A stretch of 13,402 bases of DNA from contig JBLMZJ010000123.1 of NCBI GenBank assembly GCA_050258735.1, positions 1 to 13,402 of the forward strand, in the 5' to 3' direction. Positions 7,199 to 13,402 of this stretch are shown piece after piece (within the stretch, counting starts at the first letter, position 1; each line of letters starts with the position of its first letter). Made by a program: the position numbers and the translations under genes. The notes under the pieces are model-generated. The model had not been told where the DNA came from, made no database searches, and saw nothing but the letters and a program-made list of their open reading frames with translations. This DNA comes from Syntrophomonas_A sp050258735. GTDB lineage: Bacteria; Bacillota; Syntrophomonadia; Syntrophomonadales; Syntrophomonadaceae.

Positions 7199-8374
7199 TT
7201 AGAATTCTACCTTTCCTCCAACCGCTTTCTCGATCCGGTCAAAGGCTTCTTCCATCTTGACCTTGTCCACAGTAAGAGCGATTCGGAAGTACCCTTCACC
7301 GTATTTACCATAACCGCTGCCCGGAGTGATAATTACCCCGGCCTTCTCCAATATCAGCTCGGCGAAAGATGCCGAGGTATGCCCCTTGGGCACCGGTACC
7401 CAGAAATAGAAGCTGCCTTTGGGCGGTTTCACGTTCCAGCCCATTTTCTGCAATCTGGCCACTGCAATATCCCGACGTTCCTGATAGATCCCGCGCATGA
7501 CCTCTACACTATCCTGTGGTCCTTCCAGCGCCTCGATCCCAGCATACTGAATGGCCTGGAAACACCCCGAATCGATATTGGACTTGAAGCGGGCCAGCAC
7601 TTCAACAGCCTGAGGATTGCCGGCTGCCCAACCGATCCGCCATCCGGTCATATTATAAGTCTTGGAAAGAGAGTGGAACTCTATACCTACCTCTTTGGCG
7701 CCGCGGGCCTGCAGGAAGCTTACTGGACGCAGGCCGTCATAGGATACTTCCGAATAGGGGCCATCATGGCAAACCAGGATATCATAGGTTTTGGCAAACT
7801 CGACGACCTTTTCGAAGAATTCGATATCGGCTACTGCTCCGGTAGGATTATTGGGGTAATTTATGAACATCAATTTAGCTTTGGCAGCCACATCACCTGG
7901 AATGTCCTCCAGAACCGGCAGGAAACCATTCTGCTCAAGCAGCGGCATTATATGGGTCTGGCCGCCTGCCAACAGATTTCCTATGCTGTAAACCGGGTAC
8001 CCGGGATCGGGCACCAGGGAGATATCCCCTTTATCCAAATAGGCAAACGAAATATTGGCGATCCCTTCTTTGGAGCCGATTAAAGTAACCACCTCGGTCT
8101 TGGGTTCGAGTTCAACGCCGAAACGGGTACGATACCAGTTGGCCACAGCCTGACGGTATTCCAGCAGACCGATGGAGGTGGGGTACTGATGATTGGCACT
8201 GTCATAGATACTCTGGGCCATTTTATCAATAATATGTTTGGGAGTCGGCTGATCCGGGTCGCCGATTCCGAGACTGATTATGTCGATTCCTTTCTCTCTG
8301 GCCTCCGCCACCTTCTGTTCAATGCGGGCGAACAGGTATGGCGGCAGATTTTGCATGGGTGTATTCTCTTTCAC
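7199..8374 (-). CDS. dapL: LL-diaminopimelate aminotransferase
   Basis: This fold-type I aminotransferase needs pyridoxal phosphate. It converts tetrahydrodipicolinate plus glutamate directly to LL-diaminopimelate, bypassing the acylated steps of lysine and peptidoglycan synthesis. The N-terminal QNLPPYLFARIE and SLGIGDPDQPTP are typical of the DapL branch. Cofactor-binding features are GSKEGIAN, NYPNNPTGA, CHDGPYSE and SLSKTYNMTGWRIGW, with the Schiff-base lysine at residue 238 (counting from the chosen start). The frame opens at an ATG at 8398, which lacks a good binding site. The GTG at 8372-8374 has AAAGAGGAG 10 bases upstream and gives a 391-residue protein starting MKENTPMQNLPPY, which fits the family. 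A related general aminotransferase is possible but less likely. It follows the ATPase gene and leads directly into yicC. Confidence 0.93.
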   Translation of the reverse strand: MKENTPMQNLPPYLFARIEQKVAEAREKGIDIISLGIGDPDQPTPKHIIDKMAQSIYDSANHQYPTSIGLLEYRQAVANWYRTRFGVELEPKTEVVTLIGSKEGIANISFAYLDKGDISLVPDPGYPVYSIGNLLAGGQTHIMPLLEQNGFLPVLEDIPGDVAAKAKLMFINYPNNPTGAVADIEFFEKVVEFAKTYDILVCHDGPYSEVSYDGLRPVSFLQARGAKEVGIEFHSLSKTYNMTGWRIGWAAGNPQAVEVLARFKSNIDSGCFQAIQYAGIEALEGPQDSVEVMRGIYQERRDIAVARLQKMGWNVKPPKGSFYFWVPVPKGHTSASFAELILEKAGVIITPGSGYGKYGEGYFRIALTVDKVKMEEAFDRIEKAVGGKVEF

Positions 8375-8384
8375 TGGATCAACA

Positions 8385-8393
8385 CTCCTCTTT
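8385..8393 (-). promoter_or_regulatory. Ribosome binding site deciding the dapL start
   Basis: The minus strand reads AAAGAGGAG here, 10 bases before the in-frame GTG at 8372-8374. It lies inside the reading frame of the longer form that would start at 8398, so the shorter GTG form is favoured. Confidence 0.6.
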
Positions 8394-8457
8394 ATCATTA
8401 ATCGGTATTATCAGCACCTGGTCCGACTTTGGATAGCAGGTTGCAAATAAGGACTTG

Positions 8458-11172
8458 CTAAGCATTAATTTTACCATATTTCAATGATGAAACAAAAAGT
8501 CTTTGCCAGGTATACAAAATATATTTCCACAATAACCGGCCTCCCGATAGCAGCAGGATTAGGATCCACTGCCAGGGCATAAGGGCAGTTGTATGAAACA
8601 CCTCCTGCAGCCCGGGAAGATATAGAACCCCCAGCTGCATGACTGTAGAGCAGGCGACGGCACCGACTAGATAAGGATTGCCCCAAAAGCCCAGTTCAAA
8701 TGGTGAATGATTCTCAGAACGACATTCAAAAACATAAAACAACTGAGCAAATACCAGGGTGGTCAGGGCCATAGTCCTGGAGATATCAAGTGAAAGGCTT
8801 CCATTGAGACGCGAGCAGACCAGGCCAACAGTAAAGGCCGCCAGAGTGACTACGGCGATATAGATACCCCGAGCCCCAATGATCCAGCCCAAGCCGCGTT
8901 CAAATATACCTTCATTCTTTGGCCGCGGTGCCCTTTGCATTATACCCGGTTCGGGCGGTTCGACACCAAGAGCCATAGCCGGCAGGCCGTCAGTAATAAG
9001 ATTTACCCATAACAACTGGATAGGCAGCAGGGGCATGGGCATCCCCAGAAGAGAGGCCAAAAACATCACCAGTACCTCACCGATGTTACACCCCAGCAGG
9101 TAACGGATGAACTTGCGTATATTATCATAGATGGCCCTGCCCTCGTAGACAGCTCGAACGATCGTAGAAAAGTTGTCATCGGCCAGGATCATTGAAGCAG
9201 CTTCCCGGCTGACTTCGGTGCCGCTTTTGCCCATAGCCACACCAATGTCGGCGGATTTCAGTGCTGGAGCATCGTTTACGCCGTCCCCGGTCATAGCCAC
9301 TACCTGGTTTCTGCCCTGGAGCACCTTGACGATGCGATTCTTGTGTTGGGGTGAAACCCGGGCGAAAACCCTGCTCCGCACGGCACTTTCATATAGGTCC
9401 TCATCACTCATCCAATCGATCTGCATTCCGGTGATCACCTCTTCACCACTCGAAAGACCGATCTCCCTGGCAATGGCTCCTGCCGTTACCGGGTGGTCTC
9501 CGGTGATCATGACCGGAGTGATACCCGCCCTCAGACATTCCTGAACTGAAGCAGCGACTCCGGGCCGGGGCGGGTCGATCATACCGCAGATACCAACCAG
9601 TATCAGATCACGTTCCAGAACTTCATCCGACAAAGCTGCCGCCTGGGCCGGAGTCAGACGGCGATAGGCAAACCCCAGCACCCGCAAGGCTTCTTTGCCC
9701 CAGGCCGCCTGAAGGCCTGTGAAATGTTTCTTGTCCTTTTCTTGTATCAGTTCGGTTTTTCCTTGTTTCATCACCGCAGAACATGACTCCATGACTACCT
9801 CAAGAGCTCCCTTGACCATAAGCAGGTAATCTCCGTTATCCTCTACCAGCACACTCATTTTTTTTCGTTCTGAATCAAAGGGTATCTCCCGGACTCGCGT
9901 CCCCGAATTGACTACTCCGCTGCTGCCCGCCAAAACCTGCAGGGCGATCTCGGTCGGATCACCGGAATAAACCATCTTCCCCCCTGCCATTTCTCCCACG
10001 GCATTATTGCAGTTGGCAGCTATAGTAAACAACATATTGCCTGCAGGATCATTAAAAGACTTAACACTGCGGCTTCCCTGGTAGAAAACGGTCTTGCCAT
10101 TTTTCTCATCATTGCGGACTTCGATAACCCCATTTATGGTCGCCATCAACTTGACCTTCATACGATTTTGTGTAAGTGTCCCGGTCTTATCGGAACAAAT
10201 CACAGTAGTACAGCCCAGTGTCTCCACTGCCGAGAGTCTTCTCACAATAGCTTTCTTTCCCGCCATCCGCTGTACACCAAGTGCCAGCACCACAGTTACT
10301 ATAGCTGGAAGTCCTTCCGGGATAGCAGCTACCGCCAGGCTGATGCCGGCCATGAACATTGTCATCACGGCTTCCCCACGGTAAATACCCAATGCTGCCA
10401 CCATGGCGCATACGGCCAGACATATGATAATAAGATACCTGCCCAGCTGATCCAATCTCAACTGCAGCGGTGTCATCTGTTGCTTCTCTTCCTGCATCAT
10501 AGCTGCTATACTGCCCATTACCGTGTCCATACCCGCAGCAACGGCAATGCCGCTGCCTCTTCCGCGGGTGATAGTCGTTCCCATGAAAACCATGTTACTG
10601 CGCTCTGCCAACATGGTTTCGGTATGGAAGATCGCACAGTGATCCTTGGCCACCGGCACTGACTCCCCGGTAAGTGAAGATTCGTCTGCTTCCATGCCAG
10701 TACTGCCGAGCAGCCGCAGATCAGCCGGCACCCGGTCACCCGCCTCCAGTAATACTATATCTCCTGGAACTAATTCTTTCGCCGGAATGGATAGATGATG
10801 TCCTGATCTTATGACCGTGGCAAACGGTGCTACCATCTCTTTGATGGCCTGCAGTGATCTTTCCGCCCGGTACTCCTGAATAAAACCCAGGATCGCATTG
10901 AGCATGACGATGGCCATTATTGTTATCGCATCGGTCATTGCTCCGATCAAGCCTGATATTACCGTAGCCGCCAACAATACCAGAACCATGGTGTCAGTGA
11001 ACTGTTTTAGAAACATAACCACGGGATGTTGTCCCTGGCTGGCAACAAGTTCATTGCTGTACTGCTGCTGCCTGCGGGCTACCTCCGCTCTCTCCAATCC
11101 CCGTCCCGGGTGGCTCCCCCAAGCGGCTACGATCTCATCACCGCTTTTTTGATACCATTCCTGCTTGCCCAT
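8458..11172 (-). CDS. P-type calcium-transporting ATPase (type IIA)
   Basis: This 904-residue membrane pump uses ATP to expel cations, most likely Ca2+, from the cytoplasm. An N-terminal cation-ATPase domain (about 1-55) is followed by M1-M2, then the actuator domain with TGES at 168-171. M4 carries the Ca-site motif PEGLP at 285-289. The phosphorylation motif is DKTGTLT with Asp328. The nucleotide domain has GDPTE (404-408) and KGALE (454-458; KGAPE is the usual form). Hinge motifs are MITGDH (555-560) and GDGVND (629-634). M5 has Asn696 and Glu699, and M6 has NLITDGLP with Asn724, Thr727 and Asp728, matching animal SERCA ligands. M8 has Gln810 where SERCA has its Glu908. About ten membrane spans fit the family. 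The ATG at 11170-11172 has AGGAG upstream. It stands between the pha terminator and dapL. A Mn2+ or mixed specificity cannot be excluded. Confidence 0.94.
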   Translation of the reverse strand: MGKQEWYQKSGDEIVAAWGSHPGRGLERAEVARRQQQYSNELVASQGQHPVVMFLKQFTDTMVLVLLAATVISGLIGAMTDAITIMAIVMLNAILGFIQEYRAERSLQAIKEMVAPFATVIRSGHHLSIPAKELVPGDIVLLEAGDRVPADLRLLGSTGMEADESSLTGESVPVAKDHCAIFHTETMLAERSNMVFMGTTITRGRGSGIAVAAGMDTVMGSIAAMMQEEKQQMTPLQLRLDQLGRYLIIICLAVCAMVAALGIYRGEAVMTMFMAGISLAVAAIPEGLPAIVTVVLALGVQRMAGKKAIVRRLSAVETLGCTTVICSDKTGTLTQNRMKVKLMATINGVIEVRNDEKNGKTVFYQGSRSVKSFNDPAGNMLFTIAANCNNAVGEMAGGKMVYSGDPTEIALQVLAGSSGVVNSGTRVREIPFDSERKKMSVLVEDNGDYLLMVKGALEVVMESCSAVMKQGKTELIQEKDKKHFTGLQAAWGKEALRVLGFAYRRLTPAQAAALSDEVLERDLILVGICGMIDPPRPGVAASVQECLRAGITPVMITGDHPVTAGAIAREIGLSSGEEVITGMQIDWMSDEDLYESAVRSRVFARVSPQHKNRIVKVLQGRNQVVAMTGDGVNDAPALKSADIGVAMGKSGTEVSREAASMILADDNFSTIVRAVYEGRAIYDNIRKFIRYLLGCNIGEVLVMFLASLLGMPMPLLPIQLLWVNLITDGLPAMALGVEPPEPGIMQRAPRPKNEGIFERGLGWIIGARGIYIAVVTLAAFTVGLVCSRLNGSLSLDISRTMALTTLVFAQLFYVFECRSENHSPFELGFWGNPYLVGAVACSTVMQLGVLYLPGLQEVFHTTALMPWQWILILLLSGGRLLWKYILYTWQRLFVSSLKYGKINA

Positions 11173-11199
11173 AATATCTCTCCTATTTAGGTTTTATTT

Positions 11200-11211
11200 A
11201 TCGAGCTCGAT
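11200..11211. promoter_or_regulatory. 12-base perfect palindrome upstream of the ATPase gene
   Basis: The sequence ATCGAGCTCGAT is perfectly self-complementary and lies 27 bases before the ATPase start codon, inside the leader or promoter region. It could be an operator, but a few such palindromes are expected by chance in a window of this size. No convincing -35/-10 pair is visible beside it. Confidence 0.2.
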
Positions 11212-11250
11212 TGGATGGCACACTGCCTCCCCAATTCATATTCTTCAGCA

Positions 11251-11301
11251 GAAAAGAAAATAACCGGTGGGACAGCCAGCTTTGCTGCTCACCGGTTATT
11301 T
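11251..11301 (-). terminator. Intrinsic terminator of the PHA gene cluster
   Basis: In the 152-base gap after phaC, arms AAATAACCGGTG (11258-11269) and CACCGGTTATTT (11290-11301) are perfectly complementary over 12 bases. They enclose a 20-base loop that can form a small inner CAGC/GCTG stem. On the minus strand the hairpin is followed by a T-rich run (TTTTCTTTTC including the stem end), as expected for Rho-independent termination of the pha genes. It separates them from the ATPase gene. The opposite side is also T-rich, but no plus-strand gene is seen here. Confidence 0.85.
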
Positions 11302-11324
11302 ACAGTTATAATTTAATTTTTTAT

Positions 11325-12422
11325 TTAGTCCCGGGATCTTACCTTCAGCCAGTTGGCAATAGCGGGATAAACCTTGTGACGCGCAATGCTGCCAAAGACC
11401 AGTCCACCGTGGCCTACAGGATATTCAATGAATTTCTTATCTGGCGAAGATATCACATCCATCACCGCCTCTACCTGGGCAGAGGATACAATGTGGTCAT
11501 TTTTGCCGGCCAACGCCAGGGTATTGGCTTCAATGGTACTGAGGTCGACCCGCATGCCCCGCAGTTGGAACTGCTTGTTGATCAGCTTGTTTTCGGAATA
11601 GATGTCCTTGGTCCATTGGCGGTAGGCTTCACCCGGAAAATTAATATTATCATTTACCCATTTGTTGAGCAACTTCCAGGATTCGACCGGAAGGTCCTCA
11701 TCTATCATCTTCCAAAGACGAGTATAGGTGCCCAGGAAATTGTTTACAGGATTCAGCATCTTGACCCCATAGTCAATGAAGTCGCTGGGTATCAGCTTAT
11801 AGGTATCAACTATCTTGTCGGCTTTGAAATCCTTATCCCTGAACCATACCGACGAAACCCCTGCTTCGCTGAAATCTATCGGAGACGCTATATAAACCAT
11901 GTTTTTAATACGTGGTAAATTGGATAGTGAGGCATACATGGCAGCCATGGTTCCACCCATACAGTAACCGATAATACTGATCTCATCACAACGCGAGAAT
12001 TGGCAGACCTTGCGGGCGGCATTGGCTATATAGTCAAAAACGAGATCCGCATATGATAAATTACGGTCTTCCCACTGGAACTCGCCCCACTCCAGCATAT
12101 AGACATCAAATCCAGAATCGACCAGATATTCTACCAGACTCATACCAGGGTAAAGATCAAGTATATAGGCTTTGTTTATCAAGGCATATATCAGCAGGAC
12201 CGGCGGGCGGTATTTTATACCCTTGTTGGATATGTAGCGATATAATCTGGACTTATTCTTGCGCCAGACCACGTCCTTGGGTGATATTCCGGTCTGGGGA
12301 TCGGGATCAAAGGTTAGCATCTCAGCCCATTTCCTAGTGGTTTCTTGAGCCCGGTCAATACTTTCTTGAATCTGCTCTCCTACCTCATCCGCTGTTCCAA
12401 CCAAAAAAAACTGTTTCTTCAT
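11325..12422 (-). CDS. phaC: Polyhydroxyalkanoate synthase catalytic subunit (class III/IV type)
   Basis: This 365-residue alpha/beta-hydrolase-fold enzyme polymerises (R)-3-hydroxyacyl-CoA into polyhydroxyalkanoate at the granule surface, releasing CoA. The length fits the short class III/IV synthases (about 355-365), which need a second subunit, rather than the roughly 560-600 residue class I/II enzymes. The lipase-like box GYCMGG at 152-157 carries the nucleophile Cys154. The triad is completed by Asp309 (GKNDHIV) and His338 (GHGGLVFG). Other family segments are RPPVLLIYALINKAYILDL, where many relatives read PLLIVYALVNRP, and FDVYMLEWG. The ATG at 12420-12422 has GAGGG upstream. It lies 32 bases after phaJ, downstream of the synthase partner gene, and ends before a strong terminator. 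All catalytic residues are present, so it should be active. Confidence 0.95.
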   Translation of the reverse strand: MKKQFFLVGTADEVGEQIQESIDRAQETTRKWAEMLTFDPDPQTGISPKDVVWRKNKSRLYRYISNKGIKYRPPVLLIYALINKAYILDLYPGMSLVEYLVDSGFDVYMLEWGEFQWEDRNLSYADLVFDYIANAARKVCQFSRCDEISIIGYCMGGTMAAMYASLSNLPRIKNMVYIASPIDFSEAGVSSVWFRDKDFKADKIVDTYKLIPSDFIDYGVKMLNPVNNFLGTYTRLWKMIDEDLPVESWKLLNKWVNDNINFPGEAYRQWTKDIYSENKLINKQFQLRGMRVDLSTIEANTLALAGKNDHIVSSAQVEAVMDVISSPDKKFIEYPVGHGGLVFGSIARHKVYPAIANWLKVRSRD

Positions 12423-12454
12423 CCAGTTATCCCTCGCTAATCATGGAATTCCAT

Positions 12455-12883
12455 CTACTTAATATTGTGTTCACGCGGCGGAATGACCACAGCCTCTCCA
12501 TCAAGGATCAATTCTTCATTCTGGTTATAACAGGAGGTTCTCAGTTTGACTCTGCCTTTTGTCATCTTCTCGATCACCTCGGTCTGCGCCCTGATTGTAT
12601 CATTCATGAAACAAGGCTTCAGAAAGGTAAGATTCTGTACTTCATAAATTGTACCGGCTCCAGGCATGCGGTTGCCTACCACCGTGGAGATAAGTCCGGC
12701 TAGCAACAATCCGTGCACAATACGGGTCTTGAAATGACCGGCATTGGACCGCACTTCATTTACGTGCAGCCAGCTAAAGTCACCGGTAACACCGGCGTAA
12801 TTATATACATCGGTCTCGGTAATGGTCTTCTCGATATATCCTATATCACCGATTTTCAGCTCCTCGTATGTATGTTCAATCAC
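12455..12883 (-). CDS. phaJ: (R)-specific enoyl-CoA hydratase, MaoC-like
   Basis: This 142-residue single hot-dog-fold protein belongs to the MaoC-like (R)-hydratase family. Such enzymes hydrate trans-2-enoyl-CoA to (R)-3-hydroxyacyl-CoA. The hydratase-2 motif is visible as YAGVTGDFSWLHVN, giving the catalytic pair Asp35 and His40, followed by RIVHGLLLAGLIS (54-66) in the usual place. It lies between the synthase partner gene and phaC with 32-base gaps on both sides. The likely job is to feed beta-oxidation intermediates such as crotonyl-CoA into polymer; that is inference from context. The start is GTG at 12881-12883 with AAGGGGG upstream. Other MaoC-fold functions (for example another acyl-CoA dehydratase) are possible, but the neighbours favour PhaJ. 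Confidence 0.88.
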   Translation of the reverse strand: MIEHTYEELKIGDIGYIEKTITETDVYNYAGVTGDFSWLHVNEVRSNAGHFKTRIVHGLLLAGLISTVVGNRMPGAGTIYEVQNLTFLKPCFMNDTIRAQTEVIEKMTKGRVKLRTSCYNQNEELILDGEAVVIPPREHNIK

Positions 12884-12915
12884 GAGTATTCCCCCTTTTG
12901 CAAAGGCTTTCGGGC

Positions 12916-13402
12916 CTATGCACTTTCACCTTTTTTTCTGGTTCTCTTTTTGGGTGTCGTGTTTGAATCAGTCAGAACCGGGGTTGCTGGGATCTCGGGC
13001 TTACTGGCCAGGAGGGCCATGATATCGTCAAGTTTATTTTGCATGGCCTGGTTCTCCTGACGGAGTACCTTGACCTCATCCTTGAGATTGGAATTAAAAT
13101 CAACCAGCTTGATCAAGCCGGCTGTTATCCGGTTTATGTTTGTAGAAAACTGAAGATCCAGTTCATCTACCTTGTCTTCCAAACCAATAACTAATTCAGC
13201 CACCCGGGCAATATCCTTCTTGGAGGGAACCGGGTGCACCTTATAGTAATTGTCCAGGTTTTGTTCGGATAGCTTATGATAATTCAGCAATTGGTCTTTG
13301 ACATGATCAAGCGCAGTAACAAAGGTCTGGGTTGTAATGAATTCCTTGGTGGCCTGGGTCCATGCATCTTCATTCTTAAAGTACATTTCCTTCCACAACT
13401 CA
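12916..13402 (-). CDS. phaE: PHA synthase partner subunit (PhaE/PhaR type), 3' part, cut by window edge
   Basis: The frame is open to the right edge, so only the last 161 codons are seen. A TTG at 13396-13398 is probably an internal leucine (ELWKEMYF) rather than a start. The visible part matches the synthase partner family. WKEMYFKNEDAW is followed by a helical region and then NYYKVHPVPSKKDIARVAEL, continuing VIGLEDKVDEL, resembling the conserved VPT/SxxDI segment of PhaE and PhaR. A long coiled-coil-like stretch then runs from about residue 70 to 130 of the visible part. The C-terminus is low-complexity and basic (TPKKRTRKKGESA). Such subunits bind and activate short PhaC enzymes and act at the granule. 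The total length, and so class III (PhaE) versus class IV (PhaR), cannot be told from here. phaJ starts 32 bases downstream. Confidence 0.8.
   Translation of the reverse strand, partial: ELWKEMYFKNEDAWTQATKEFITTQTFVTALDHVKDQLLNYHKLSEQNLDNYYKVHPVPSKKDIARVAELVIGLEDKVDELDLQFSTNINRITAGLIKLVDFNSNLKDEVKVLRQENQAMQNKLDDIMALLASKPEIPATPVLTDSNTTPKKRTRKKGESA

Noticed and set aside
7184..8083. A 299-codon open frame on the plus strand opposite dapL
   Set aside because: It lies entirely antisense to a clearly conserved gene, has no recognisable domain, and its composition is a shadow of dapL codon use. I saw no convincing ribosome binding site.
11211..11918. A 235-codon plus-strand open frame covering the pha terminator and the 3' half of phaC
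   Set aside because: It runs through a terminator hairpin and then antisense to phaC; no recognisable motif.
12884..12908. Small CCTTT-GCA-AAAGG hairpin that could mask the phaJ ribosome binding site
   Set aside because: Only five pairs with two G-C pairs, too weak to claim regulation.
13396..13398. TTG as the start codon of the PHA synthase partner gene
   Set aside because: The frame stays open to the window edge, no ribosome binding site can be assessed, and the flanking residues (ELWKEMY) continue the family similarity, so the gene is truncated by the window.

Overview
This window reads as one chromosomal segment from an anaerobic Firmicute. The most likely group is the Syntrophomonas relatives (Syntrophomonadaceae). 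The evidence is a gene order familiar from Clostridia of the Syntrophomonas/Moorella/Desulfotomaculum type (dapL, yicC, remA, gmk, rpoZ, coaBC, metK, priA, def), the direct LL-diaminopimelate aminotransferase route to lysine and cell wall, and a short-form polyhydroxyalkanoate (PHA) synthase cluster. PHA storage is known in syntrophic fatty-acid oxidisers. The taxonomic call is inference; there is no rRNA gene here. Base composition is moderate and looks even along the window, with no visible sign of recent transfer.

Every supported gene lies on the minus strand, so transcription runs from high to low coordinates. Region 1 (13402 to 11325) is a PHA module: the 3' part of a synthase partner subunit (PhaE/PhaR type), a MaoC-fold (R)-enoyl-CoA hydratase (phaJ) and a short PHA synthase (phaC), closed by a strong hairpin terminator at 11251-11301. 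Region 2 (11172 to 8458) is one large P-type calcium-transporting ATPase gene. Region 3 (8374 to 1) is a tightly packed housekeeping run: dapL, yicC, remA, gmk, rpoZ, coaBC, metK, priA and the 5' part of def. Gaps in this run are mostly 1-60 bases, with one overlap (gmk/rpoZ). The exception is a 152-base gap between metK and priA that holds a 50-base two-part hairpin. I see no clear terminator between the ATPase gene and def, so co-transcription of some or all of regions 2 and 3 is plausible.

Functionally, the PHA module links beta-oxidation to carbon storage. PhaJ can turn a 2-enoyl-CoA intermediate into the (R)-3-hydroxyacyl-CoA that PhaC with its partner polymerises. The housekeeping run supplies peptidoglycan and lysine precursor (dapL), GMP phosphorylation (gmk), RNA polymerase omega (rpoZ), coenzyme A (coaBC), S-adenosylmethionine (metK), replication restart (priA) and N-terminal deformylation of new proteins (def).

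No intergenic stretch exceeds 300 bases. The two largest gaps (2650-2801 and 11173-11324, both 152 bases) hold the hairpins described below. I found no tRNA, rRNA, CRISPR array, insertion sequence or riboswitch. I do not see a clearly novel system. The points most worth a second look are the PHA cluster layout, the basic tail of its synthase partner, and the metK-priA hairpin.
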